Positions 19,351 to 27,139 of a stretch of DNA of 64,000 nt are shown here, in pieces. The stretch is from Leifsonia sp. PS1209 (GTDB lineage: Bacteria; Actinomycetota; Actinomycetes; Actinomycetales; Microbacteriaceae). The position numbers and the translations under genes are program-made. The notes below the pieces were generated by a model, which was not told the origin of the DNA, did no database searches, and saw nothing but the letters and a program-made list of their open reading frames with translations. The stretch spans positions 2,852,001 to 2,916,000 of the forward strand of contig NZ_CP051154.1 of NCBI RefSeq assembly GCF_012317045.1, in the 5' to 3' direction. How positions within the stretch are numbered: the first letter of the stretch is position 1; each line of letters starts with the position of its first letter.

Positions 19351-19899
19351 TCAGCCGGTGAAGTTGCTTCCCAGCACGACTGTGATATCGGCGCCGGTGT
19401 CCGCGTAGTCCTGGGTCTCGGCGGTGGTGGCTCCCGGCAGCGCCTGGGCGACGCCGAGCGCCGCCCCTGCGTTCTTCGGGTCGGAGTAGTAGACGACGGT
19501 CTGCGTCAGGTCGGTCTTGTCCGCGTTGGCGAGCGCGCCCACCTTGATGCCGGCCGCGGTGAGCTTGGTCCCGGCTGCGGCAGCGAGATCCGGAGTCGTG
19601 GTGCCGTTGAGCACGTTGACCGTGAGCGCAGGGTCGATCGTCGGCACGATGGTCGGCGTCGGAGACGGCGTCGGCGTCTTGGAGGCCGAGCTGGTGCCCG
19701 GCGTGCCGTGGAAGGAGATGCTGCCGTTGATGAGCGAGAGCCCGAAGACTCCAGCGCCGATCAGCACGATGGTGGCGAGCGCCGCCCAGCCGAAGCCGAT
19801 CCAGCCGCGCCCTTTCGCGCGGGGCGCGCGGTGCGCGCCGACGCGGTTCAGGTCGTCCGGAATCGCGTCGAAACGGTCTTTGGGGTACTTCTCTGCCAT
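19351..19899 (-). CDS. LytR_C-domain membrane protein (VirR-like)
   Basis: 182 aa: a cytoplasmic basic head (1-33), one membrane helix (about 34-56, WIGFGWAALATIVLIGAGVFGL), a Ser/Thr/Pro linker (SKTPTPSPTPTIVPT) and an extracellular LytR_C domain (about 92-180) starting VNVLNGTTTPDLAAAAG. The domain alone occurs in proteins that affect cell-wall integrity, e.g. mycobacterial VirR (Rv0431). It lies 14 nt after the DUF3263 gene, the same order as Rv0430-Rv0431. Confidence 0.85.
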   Translation of the reverse strand: MAEKYPKDRFDAIPDDLNRVGAHRAPRAKGRGWIGFGWAALATIVLIGAGVFGLSLINGSISFHGTPGTSSASKTPTPSPTPTIVPTIDPALTVNVLNGTTTPDLAAAAGTKLTAAGIKVGALANADKTDLTQTVVYYSDPKNAGAALGVAQALPGATTAETQDYADTGADITVVLGSNFTG

Positions 19900-19913
19900 C
19901 GTGTCGGTGGTCC

Positions 19914-20210
19914 TCAGTCGTCGGACGCGAGCGTCCGGGAGCTTCTGGCGGCCATTCTCGCCTCGCGCAGTCTGAGCAGGCGCTTGACGAGCATGGGGTC
20001 GTGCTGCAGAGCGGCTGGCTGGTCGATCAGCGCACCGAGCAGCTGATAGTACCGCGCCGCCGACAGGCCGAACTCCTCACGGATGGCCTGTTCCTTGGCG
20101 CCGGCATGCCGCCACCACTGCCGCTCGAACGCGAGGATCGCGACGTCCCGCTCGCTCAGGCCGTCTGGGCGCTGAATGGATGCCCGGTCGTCTGCCGCGT
20201 TCGCCACCAT
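19914..20210 (-). CDS. DUF3263 protein (small helical, DNA-binding-like)
   Basis: 98 aa from the ATG at 20210, which has AAGGG a few nt upstream. It shows the DUF3263 signature: LSERDVAILAFERQWWRHAGAKEQAIREEFGLSAARYYQLL-type residues (about 18-60), shaped like a sigma-factor or helix-turn-helix region, then MLVKRLLRLREARMAAR. The family is actinobacterial, of unknown function, and found before the LytR_C gene, as here. A much longer upstream frame covers antisense of msrB and is rejected. Confidence 0.85.
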   Translation of the reverse strand: MVANAADDRASIQRPDGLSERDVAILAFERQWWRHAGAKEQAIREEFGLSAARYYQLLGALIDQPAALQHDPMLVKRLLRLREARMAARSSRTLASDD

Positions 20211-20378
20211 GATCCCTTCATGCCTGTCGGTCGTGCCGCCGCTCCTGCGTTCGCGGTTCATCCTATTTGCGGGTTTCTGTGTGTTGGCCTTTCGGCGCGC
20301 GGCGGTTCTCGGGACGAAACAGGGAACAGCGGTGCCCTCTCCTCCGTTTAGTGTGGAGAAACGACGAAAGGAACACGC

Positions 20379-20786
20379 ATGGAGTACGACGTCGCCAAGA
20401 GCGAAGACGAGTGGCGCAAGGAGCTCAGCCCGGAGCAGTACGCCGTGCTGCGTGAGGCGGGAACAGAGCGGCCGTGGACGGGCGAACTGCTCGACGAGAG
20501 CCGCGCCGGCCTCTACACCTGTGCCGCCTGCGGAGCCGAGCTGTTCAAGTCGGGCACCAAGTTCGACTCCGGATGCGGCTGGCCCAGCTTCTACGAGTCC
20601 GTTCGCCCGGACGCCGTGCAGCTGCTCGAGGACAACAGCCTCGGGATGGTGCGCACCGAGGTCCGCTGCGCCACCTGCGGCTCGCACCTCGGGCACGTCT
20701 TCGACGACGGCTTCGGCACCCCGACCGGCGACCGGTACTGCATGAACTCGCTGTCCCTCAACTTCACCGAGGGCGAGCAGGCGTGA
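20379..20786 (+). CDS. msrB: Peptide-methionine (R)-S-oxide reductase
   Basis: 135 aa, complete. Two zinc-binding CxxC pairs (CAAC and CATC), the substrate motif GCGWPSFYES, and catalytic Cys at about 121 in RYCMNSLSLNF. It repairs R-methionine sulfoxide in proteins with thioredoxin. The start has AAAGGA at good spacing. The stop overlaps the GTG of the nitroreductase gene (GTGA), so they are co-translated. Confidence 0.96.
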   Translation: MEYDVAKSEDEWRKELSPEQYAVLREAGTERPWTGELLDESRAGLYTCAACGAELFKSGTKFDSGCGWPSFYESVRPDAVQLLEDNSLGMVRTEVRCATCGSHLGHVFDDGFGTPTGDRYCMNSLSLNFTEGEQA

Positions 20787-21334
20787 CAGACCTGGTCGAC
20801 GCCGTCGCCTCTCGTCGCTCGTACTCACGGGTGACGGAGGCGGCGCCGACCCACGAGGAGCTGCTCCCCCTGGTGGCGGCTGCCGGCCGGGTCGCCGACC
20901 ACAGCGCCCTGCACCCGTGGCGCGTGATCGAGCTGCGCGGGGAGGCCCGCGACCGCCTCGGCGCCGCGTTCGCGAAGGACGCACGCGTCTCGGGCAAAGA
21001 CGCGGAGAAGCTCGTCGCGAAGACCCACCGCGCCTCGCTGCTGCTGGCGATCGTCGCCGTGCGCAGCACAAGCGACAAGGTGCCGGGCTGGGAACAGGAC
21101 GCCGTGGCATCCGGCGTCGCGCACATCCTGAGCCTGCTGCTGCACGATGCGGGCTGGGGCGTGATCTGGCGCACCGGTCACCACACCAGGTCGAAGGCCG
21201 TCCACGCGATGCACGGCCTGAAGAAGAACGAGCGACTGCTCGGCTGGCTCTACGTGGGTGGCATCCCGGACGGTTCCAAGGAGAGCCACCGCAAGGCTGT
21301 CGACCCCGAGCGCTACCTCACGACGCTTTCGTAG
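20783..21334 (+). CDS. Nitroreductase-family flavoprotein
   Basis: 183 aa. An N-terminal SRRSYSRVTEAAPTHEELLPL region and DHSALHPWRVIEL correspond to the FMN-binding parts of the nitroreductase fold, and the DAVASGVAHILSLLLHDAGWGVIWRTG helix is typical. The family reduces quinones, nitro compounds or flavins with NAD(P)H. Coupled translation with msrB suggests a redox-stress role. The gene ends overlapping the convergent transporter gene by 17 nt. Confidence 0.8.
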   Translation: MTDLVDAVASRRSYSRVTEAAPTHEELLPLVAAAGRVADHSALHPWRVIELRGEARDRLGAAFAKDARVSGKDAEKLVAKTHRASLLLAIVAVRSTSDKVPGWEQDAVASGVAHILSLLLHDAGWGVIWRTGHHTRSKAVHAMHGLKKNERLLGWLYVGGIPDGSKESHRKAVDPERYLTTLS

Positions 21335-22295
21335 CGTCCCCGCGCCCGGCCGGGCTCCCCCACCGGATGCTCGCCACGGCCACCGCGACGAGCGCCAGCA
21401 CGGTGCCGCCCACCGTCGACAGCGCCACGGGATGCGCGGCGCTCGGCGCCAGCAGGTCGAGCAGGAGCGCGGTCAGCAGCTGGCCGGCCACGGTGGCGAG
21501 ACCGAGCACCAGCACGCCGAGCACCCGGACGAGCAGCGCGGCCCCCGCGATGAAGATGCAGCCGATCGCGCCGCCGACGTAGAGCCAGGGCTCCGTCGGC
21601 AGCGCGGTCGGCCAGCCGACGATGGACGCGTGGACGACCATCAGCACGACCAGGACCGTCGTGCCGACGACGAAGTTGATGAACGTGGCCGTCAGGGCGC
21701 TCTCCGCGACCACGCGGACCTGCCCGTTCACGGCCTGCTGCCAGCCGATGCCGAGTCCGGCGATCAGCGGGAGCGCCATCATCCAGACCGGGACGCCGCT
21801 GCCGAACTGGGACGAGACCGCCCAGGTGACGGCGACGAGGGCGAGCGCGGCCCCGACCACGCGTGCGGGCGTGAGTGCACGCTTGCCGCCTGCGCCGATC
21901 CCGATCCTGTCGAGGACGAGCCCGCTCACTGTCTGCCCCGCGACGATCGAGACGGTGAACAGGGCGACGCCGAGCACGGCGGCGGTGAGCCCCTGCGACA
22001 GCACGAGGAACGCGCCGGCCGCTCCTCCGCAGACGTACCACCAGCGCAGCTCCCGGCCGCGCAGGGCGCGCAGCACTCTGCCGAGGCCCCGTCGCCCGGC
22101 AGGAGCGACGGCGAGCGCGACGAGCAGGATGAGCAGGCCGGAGCCGAACGAGATGACAGCGGCGGTGAAGCCGTCGCCGATGCGCGCGCCCAGCTCGCCG
22201 TTGACGCGCGACTGGAGGGCGACACCCGCTCCGCAGACGACGGCGAAGACAATGGCCAGCCACACGGGGAAGGCCCGTCTCCTGTCAGCGTTCAC
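21318..22295 (-). CDS. DMT-superfamily transporter (duplicated DUF606/YdcZ type)
   Basis: 325 aa, about ten membrane helices arranged as two repeats of a 5-helix unit (residues about 10-155 and 160-310). Each repeat has a Gln-Asn region (VALQSRVNGELGARIG and GIGWQQAVNGQVRVV), the internal-repeat signature of the family. The substrate is not predictable; members are thought to export small metabolites. The tail is basic (SPAGRGDATKAS). No neighbouring gene suggests a role. Confidence 0.8.
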   Translation of the reverse strand: MNADRRRAFPVWLAIVFAVVCGAGVALQSRVNGELGARIGDGFTAAVISFGSGLLILLVALAVAPAGRRGLGRVLRALRGRELRWWYVCGGAAGAFLVLSQGLTAAVLGVALFTVSIVAGQTVSGLVLDRIGIGAGGKRALTPARVVGAALALVAVTWAVSSQFGSGVPVWMMALPLIAGLGIGWQQAVNGQVRVVAESALTATFINFVVGTTVLVVLMVVHASIVGWPTALPTEPWLYVGGAIGCIFIAGAALLVRVLGVLVLGLATVAGQLLTALLLDLLAPSAAHPVALSTVGGTVLALVAVAVASIRWGSPAGRGDATKAS

Positions 22296-22355
22296 CGATC
22301 AAGCCTAGAGGCAGGTGGCTCGTCGCTGCGCGACGCCGACGTCAGGGAACCGGGG

Positions 22356-22481
22356 TCAGGGGGCGGGCGCGTCGCCGTCCGCGGGGGTCGGGTGCGGCAG
22401 CCAGGGGATGTTCTCCTCCGGCGCCACCTCCTTCTCGATGGAGAGGTCGTAGTCGTCGTCTTCCGGCTTCTTGTCGGTCAT
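22356..22481 (-). CDS. Small acidic protein, 41 aa, unknown
   Basis: The frame codes MTDKKPEDDDYDLSIEKEVA followed by a 21-residue tail (PEENIPWLPHP..., ending DAPAP). Codon third positions are strongly GC, as in neighbouring genes. There is no Shine-Dalgarno, but TACGCT lies 6 nt before the ATG, matching the leaderless pattern seen elsewhere in the window. It is acidic, probably disordered, and has no membrane or Cys-rich motif. It sits between the divergent transporter gene and the 3' end of the E2 gene. Confidence 0.6.
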   Translation of the reverse strand: MTDKKPEDDDYDLSIEKEVAPEENIPWLPHPTPADGDAPAP

Positions 22482-22565
22482 GGCGACAGCGTACGCCCGG
22501 TCGGCCGGGGGCCGAAGGGGTGGGGCGGTGGCTCAGGCGGGCGGGCTGCTCAGGCGGGCGCCGTC

Positions 22566-23906
22566 TCAGGCGGGCGGGGCGTCGGCGAGCAGGGCGAGCG
22601 GGGACTCCATCGCGTCCGCGATGTCGCGCAGCAGCCCGGCCGCCACTCCGCCGTCTGTCACCCGGTGGTCGAAGACCAGCGAGAGCTGGGCGATGCGGCG
22701 GGGCACGACGGCGCCGTCGACCACCCACGGACGCTCGATCATCCGGCCGATGCCGAGGATCGCGACCTCGGGATGGTTGATGATCGCCGCGCTGCCGTCG
22801 ACGCCGAGGCTGCCGTAGTTGTTGATGGTGAAGGTGGAGCCTGTCAGCTCGGCCGGGGCGAGCGAGCCGGCGCGGGCATCGGCGGTGAGCCTGTCGAACG
22901 CGCCGTCGAGCTCGCGGATGGTCATTCTGTCGGCGCGACGGACCACCGGGACCACCAGCCCGCGCGGCGAGTCGACGGCGAAGCCGAGGTTCACGCCGTC
23001 GAAGGTGTCGATCCCTGCGCCGTCGGCGGTGACGCGCCCGGCCAGCTCGGGACGCCGGGCGAGCGCCGCGAGCGTGAACCGGGCGACGAACGACAGGAGG
23101 GACGGGGTGCGGTCGCCGAAGCGCAGCCGGCGCCGCGCGTCCCAGAGCTCGGTGGCGTCGACGTCGACCCACACGGTCGCCTCGGGGATCTCGGACCTGC
23201 TGCGGGTCATGTTCGCGGCGACGGTGCGGCGGAACAGCGAGAACGGGGTGGATGCGCGGAGCGCGAGGCCCGTGCGCTGGTCGACGGTGGGTGCCGCGGT
23301 GGCGGGTGCGACGGTGGCAGGCGCTGCGGTGGCCGGTGCGGTGTCCGCGGGAGAGGTCGCTGCGAACGCCGCCTCCACGTCGCGGCGGGTGATCACGCCG
23401 CCCTCGCCCGTCGGCCGCACCGTGGACAGGTCGATCCCGTGCGTGCGCGCGAGCGTGCGAACCACCGGCGAGATGACCGCCACCGGCCCGGACCTGGCGG
23501 GTGTCAGCGTGGACGACGGCATGGTCGTGCGGCGCACCCTGCGGTGTCCGGAATGGCGCAGCTCGGTGGTGCCATAGCCGACGAGGACGTTGCCGGAGCC
23601 TCCGGTGGACCCACCCGTGGATCCTCCCGTGGCCTCCGGGTCGGGCGCGGGGACCGCATCCGGTTGCTGCTCCGTGACCTCGATCAGCGGGGCTCCGACG
23701 GCGAGCGCCTCCCCCTCCTCCCCGTGCAGCGCGGCGACGACACCCCAGAACGGCGACGGCACCTCCACGACCGACTTGGCCGTCTCCACCTCGGCGATCG
23801 GCTGGTCGACGGCGACCGCGTCTCCGACGGCGACGAGCCAGCGGACCAGCTCGGCCTCCGTGAGTCCCTCTCCGAGGTCGGGCAGGCGGAAGACCTGGGC
23901 GCTCAT
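22566..23906 (-). CDS. Branched-chain 2-oxoacid dehydrogenase E2 (dihydrolipoyl acyltransferase)
   Basis: 446 aa with one N-terminal lipoyl domain (lipoyl-Lys in EVETAKSVVEVPS, about residue 43), a Gly/Thr linker, a peripheral-subunit-binding domain (about 145-180: VISPVVRTLARTHGIDLSTVRPTG), an Ala/Thr/Pro linker, and the catalytic core with the DHRVTDGG active site near the C-terminus. It passes acyl groups from lipoate to CoA. The ATG overlaps the E1-beta stop by 4 nt (ATGA). The single lipoyl domain suits a BCKDH-type complex. E3 (lpd) is not in the window. Confidence 0.9.
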   Translation of the reverse strand: MSAQVFRLPDLGEGLTEAELVRWLVAVGDAVAVDQPIAEVETAKSVVEVPSPFWGVVAALHGEEGEALAVGAPLIEVTEQQPDAVPAPDPEATGGSTGGSTGGSGNVLVGYGTTELRHSGHRRVRRTTMPSSTLTPARSGPVAVISPVVRTLARTHGIDLSTVRPTGEGGVITRRDVEAAFAATSPADTAPATAAPATVAPATAAPTVDQRTGLALRASTPFSLFRRTVAANMTRSRSEIPEATVWVDVDATELWDARRRLRFGDRTPSLLSFVARFTLAALARRPELAGRVTADGAGIDTFDGVNLGFAVDSPRGLVVPVVRRADRMTIRELDGAFDRLTADARAGSLAPAELTGSTFTINNYGSLGVDGSAAIINHPEVAILGIGRMIERPWVVDGAVVPRRIAQLSLVFDHRVTDGGVAAGLLRDIADAMESPLALLADAPPA

Positions 23907-24931
23907 GCGTCCTCCCACTGCAGGTCGTCGACCGCGTCGAGGATGCGGTCGACGCCCGGCAGGTAGAACTTCTCCAGCTTGGGCGGCGCGAACGGGGTGT
24001 CGAAGCCGGTCACCCGGCGCACGGGAGCTTCGAGCACGTGGAAGCAGCGCTCCGAGACGCGGGCGGCGATCTCGCTGGCCATGCTGGCGAAGCCGGGCGC
24101 CTCCGCGATCACCACGGCGCGACCCGAGGACCGCACGGCGGCGCACACCGTCTCGTCGTCGAACGGCACCAGGCTGCGCAGGTCGACCACCTGCAGACTG
24201 CGGCCCTCCTCCTCCGCCGCCTCGGCTGCGGCGAGCGCGACCGGCACGCTCGGGCCGTATGCGATGAGCGTCGCGTCCGTGCCCTCCCTGGCGATGCGCG
24301 CGGAGCCCAGCTGCGGGAGCGGCGCCGTGACGTCGACCTCGCCCGTCGACCAGTACAGCTTCTTCGGTTCGAGGAACACCACGGGGTCCGGCGAGGCGAT
24401 GGATGCGCGGAGCAGACCGTACGCATCCTGCGGGTTGGCCGGCGAGACCACGGTGAGCCCCGGTGTATGGGCGTAGTACGACTCCGACGAGTCCGAGTGG
24501 TGCTCGACGCCGCCGATGCCGCCCGCGTACGGGATGCGGATCACCATCGGCAGCCGCACGGCCCCCTTGGTGCGGTTTCCCATCTTGGCGACGTGGTCGA
24601 CGATCTGCTCGAACGCCGGGTACGCGAACGCGTCGAACTGCATCTCGACCACCGGCCGCATCCCGTTCATGGCCATGCCGACGGCGCTGCCGACGATGCC
24701 GGCCTCCGCGAGAGGGGTGTCGAAGCAGCGGGTCTCGCCGAAGCGGGCCGCGAGGCCGTCGGTGATGCGGAAGACGCCGCCGAGCACGCCGACGTCCTCG
24801 CCGAAGACGAGGACGTCCGGATCGGTGTCCAGGGCGTCGGCGAGCGCGCGGTTGATGGCCTGGGCCATCGACATCGTTGTCGTGGCCGGAGCCGTGCCGT
24901 GGTCGGCCGGGGCGTCGTGCATGAGCGTCAT
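23903..24931 (-). CDS. 2-oxoacid dehydrogenase E1 component, beta subunit
   Basis: 342 aa. A transketolase-like pyrimidine domain (FGEDVGVLGGVFRITDGL, then CFDTPLAEAGIVGSAVGMAM) is followed by a C-terminal domain (VDLRSLVPFDDETV). The catalytic-loop region GGVEHHSDSSESYYAHTPGL is typical of branched-chain substrates. With E1-alpha it decarboxylates 2-oxoacids from Val, Leu and Ile using TPP. The ATG at 24931 has AGGAGG 7 nt upstream and overlaps the E1-alpha stop (ATGA). Confidence 0.92.
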   Translation of the reverse strand: MTLMHDAPADHGTAPATTTMSMAQAINRALADALDTDPDVLVFGEDVGVLGGVFRITDGLAARFGETRCFDTPLAEAGIVGSAVGMAMNGMRPVVEMQFDAFAYPAFEQIVDHVAKMGNRTKGAVRLPMVIRIPYAGGIGGVEHHSDSSESYYAHTPGLTVVSPANPQDAYGLLRASIASPDPVVFLEPKKLYWSTGEVDVTAPLPQLGSARIAREGTDATLIAYGPSVPVALAAAEAAEEEGRSLQVVDLRSLVPFDDETVCAAVRSSGRAVVIAEAPGFASMASEIAARVSERCFHVLEAPVRRVTGFDTPFAPPKLEKFYLPGVDRILDAVDDLQWEDA

Positions 24932-26040
24932 CGGGCTGCCTCCTGGTCTGCGTTTCCTGCTTGCTGCTGGCGGGCGAGCTCGTCGGCCAGCTGCGCGGCC
25001 TGCTCCGTGAGCTGCGGGGTCTGCGTGGCGTAGACGTGGGCGAACAGGTCCTCCGGATGCGGTTCGGCCTCCGCGTTGATCGCCGCGCGCAGGTCGCTGG
25101 CGACCCGCTCCGCGTGGGCCTGCAGCTCGACCTCGTCTCCGTCGCTCAGCGCATTCATCCCCCGCAGCCAGGTGCGCACCCGCACCAGCGGATCGCGGGC
25201 GAGCCACGGGGTGACCTCGTCGTCGCTGCGGTAGCGGGTGGCGTCGTCGGCGTTGGTGTGCGACTGGATGCGGTAGGTCAGCGCCTCCACGAGCGTCGGG
25301 CCTCCGCCGTCCCGGGCCTCGTCGACGGCTTCGCCGAGCACGGCGAGCAGGGCGGCGAGGTCGTTGCCGTCGACCTGGCGGCCGCGCATCCCGTAGCCGA
25401 CGCCCTTGTGCGCGATGCTCGGCGCAGCGGTCTGCCTGCTGAGCGGCACGGAGATGGCGTAGCCGTTGTTCTGCACGAGAAAGACGACGGGCAGGTGGAA
25501 GACGGCGGCGAAGTTCAGAGCCTCGTGGAAGTCGCCCTCGCTGGTCGCGCCGTCCCCGCAGATGGCGAGGACGACGGTGTCCTCCCCGCGCATCCTGGCC
25601 GCGTGCGCGAAGCCGACGGCGTGCAGCAGCTGGGTGGCGAGCGGGGTGGCCTGCGGGGCGACGTTGTGCTCGTGCGGGTCGTAGCCGGAGTGCCAGTCTC
25701 CGCGCAGCAGCAGGAACGCGTCGAACGGGTCGACGCCGCGCGTGATGACCGCAACGGTGTCACGGTAGGTGGGGAACAGCCAGTCCTGGTCGCCGAGCAC
25801 CATCGCCGCCGCGACCTCGCAGGCCTCCTGGCCGTGCGACGACGGATAGACGGCCAGGCGGCCCTGGCGCACCAGAGCGTTGGCCTGGTCGTTGATCCGG
25901 CGGCCGATGACCAGCTTGCGATAGCCGTCGAGCATCCGCTCGGTGGACGGGGTGGGGTACTGGTCGTCCTCGTGGGACGAACCATCCTGATCGATCAGCC
26001 GCACCGGGGTGGCGCGCGGCAGCAGGTCGTCGGCGTGCAT
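24928..26040 (-). CDS. 2-oxoacid dehydrogenase E1 component, alpha subunit
   Basis: 370 aa. It has the TPP-binding motif ICGDGATSEGDFHEALNFAAVFHLPVV-type region ending QNNGYAIS, the GYGMRGRQVDGND loop, and the phosphorylation-loop-like YRIQSHTNADDATRYR. It is the first gene of the E1a-E1b-E2 operon, with AAAGGAG before its ATG. A divergent Lrp-type regulator lies 128 nt away. Expected role: branched-chain amino acid breakdown and supply of branched acyl-CoA primers for membrane lipids, important in Microbacteriaceae with iso/anteiso fatty acids. Confidence 0.92.
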   Translation of the reverse strand: MHADDLLPRATPVRLIDQDGSSHEDDQYPTPSTERMLDGYRKLVIGRRINDQANALVRQGRLAVYPSSHGQEACEVAAAMVLGDQDWLFPTYRDTVAVITRGVDPFDAFLLLRGDWHSGYDPHEHNVAPQATPLATQLLHAVGFAHAARMRGEDTVVLAICGDGATSEGDFHEALNFAAVFHLPVVFLVQNNGYAISVPLSRQTAAPSIAHKGVGYGMRGRQVDGNDLAALLAVLGEAVDEARDGGGPTLVEALTYRIQSHTNADDATRYRSDDEVTPWLARDPLVRVRTWLRGMNALSDGDEVELQAHAERVASDLRAAINAEAEPHPEDLFAHVYATQTPQLTEQAAQLADELARQQQAGNADQEAAR

Positions 26041-26156
26041 CCGTTCTCCTTTGAAAGACGTCGCTGTCTCTCAGAATGACTCGGCTGGATTCGCTGCGCC
26101 AGATGTCCGCCGTTTTCGAGACGAATGGGTGCAGATAGGCGATGTGCGTGTCAAAC

Positions 26157-26169
26157 TGTCTGACAGACA
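26157..26169. promoter_or_regulatory. 13-bp palindrome at the Lrp start, likely operator
   Basis: TGTCTG-A-CAGACA is a perfect 6+1+6 palindrome. It ends on the first base of the chosen Lrp ATG and lies next to a TTGACA hexamer (26154-26149, read leftward) that could be the -35 of the E1-alpha operon. It is a good candidate site for autoregulation and control of the divergent operon. Confidence 0.5.
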
Positions 26170-26597
26170 TGGACGACATCGACACCCGCATCCTCGACGC
26201 GCTCCGCGCCGACGGCCGCGCCTCCATCACCGCGGTCGCCGAGGCGGCGCACGTCTCCCGCGCGAACGCGTACACCCGGCTCTCGCGGCTGATCGAAGAC
26301 GGCGTGATCACCGGGTTCACGGCGAAGGTCGACCCCCGGCTCTCCGGGCGCGCGTCGTCGGCCTACGTGACGATGCGGGTGGAGCAGGCGTCGTGGCACG
26401 AACTGCGGGACACCCTGCGCGCCATCCCGGAGGTGGAGCACTTCGCCCTGGTCGGCGGCGACTTCGACGTGATCCTGCTCGTGCGGGCGCGCGACAACGA
26501 AGACCTGCGCAGGGTGGTGCTGGAGGAGCTGCCGGCGATCCCGTCCGTGCGGGATACGAAGACGTCGCTGGTGTTCGAGGACCACGACCTGCGCTGA
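26169..26597 (+). CDS. Lrp/AsnC-family regulator (BkdR-like)
   Basis: 142 aa. An N-terminal AsnC helix-turn-helix (DIDTRILDALRADGRASITAVAEAAHVSRANAYTRL-type region, residues 2-40) is followed by a ligand-binding RAM domain (VEHFALVGGDFDVILLVRARD). The alternative ATG at 26142 adds nine residues (MCVSNCLTD) and would place the palindrome inside the gene, so 26169 is preferred. Divergent from the E1a-E1b-E2 operon, it is probably its regulator, sensing branched-chain amino acids as BkdR does. Confidence 0.85.
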   Translation: MDDIDTRILDALRADGRASITAVAEAAHVSRANAYTRLSRLIEDGVITGFTAKVDPRLSGRASSAYVTMRVEQASWHELRDTLRAIPEVEHFALVGGDFDVILLVRARDNEDLRRVVLEELPAIPSVRDTKTSLVFEDHDLR

Positions 26598-26614
26598 GGC
26601 CGCTGCCGGGCCTG

Positions 26615-27013
26615 CTACTCGGGCTTGTCCAGGATCAGGTTGGTGATCCTCGCGGTGCAGAGGCGGTTGCCGTCCTCGTCGGTGACGACGATCTCGTGGG
26701 AGGCGACCGTGCGGCCCAGCCGGATGGCCGTGGCGACGCCGGTGACCAGGCCGCTGCGGGCCGAGCGATGGTGCGTGGCGTTGATGTCGACGCCCACAGC
26801 GGTGCGTCCGGGACCCGCGTGGATGACGGCCGCCCAGGATCCGAGTGCCTCGGCGAAGGCGACGGAGGCCCCGCCGTGCAGCAGCCCGAACGACTGGCGG
26901 TTGCCCTCCACCGGCATCGTGGCGACCACGCGCTCCGCCGACTGCTCCAGGATGCGGACGCCCATCTTCTCGTCCAGTTCGCCGAGGTGGATGGTCCAGT
27001 CGCCGTCGCTCAT
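26615..27013 (-). CDS. PaaI-like hotdog thioesterase
   Basis: 132 aa hotdog fold with the signature RQSFGLLHGGASVAFAEALGSW and GVDINATHHRSARSGLV. It should hydrolyse aryl- or acyl-CoA esters. The ATG at 27013 follows a TATGCT hexamer by 7 nt and has no Shine-Dalgarno, so it is probably leaderless. It is divergent from paaJ across a PaaR-like operator, so it may belong to the phenylacetate regulon as a second CoA-releasing enzyme besides the gene at 34397. Confidence 0.85.
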   Translation of the reverse strand: MSDGDWTIHLGELDEKMGVRILEQSAERVVATMPVEGNRQSFGLLHGGASVAFAEALGSWAAVIHAGPGRTAVGVDINATHHRSARSGLVTGVATAIRLGRTVASHEIVVTDEDGNRLCTARITNLILDKPE

Positions 27014-27065
27014 GCGCCACAGCATACCGGCGGAGTTGTGGTGAGCGGCCGCGTCTGAAAAGATT

Positions 27066-27087
27066 ACTTCCTGAACGTTCGGTCGGT
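27066..27087. promoter_or_regulatory. PaaR-like operator upstream of paaJ
   Basis: 22-bp imperfect palindrome (arms ACTTCCTGAAC and GTTCGGTCGGT). It shares most positions with the site at 34874-34895, and both are followed by AATTC. It fits the ACTNACCGNNCG-type half-site I recall for TetR-family PaaR proteins. It lies 53 bp before the paaJ start. Confidence 0.65.
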
Positions 27088-27139
27088 AATTCTGGCCGAC
27101 GTCGCTCGATGGCGAACGACAGGAAGACGGGGCAGCACG

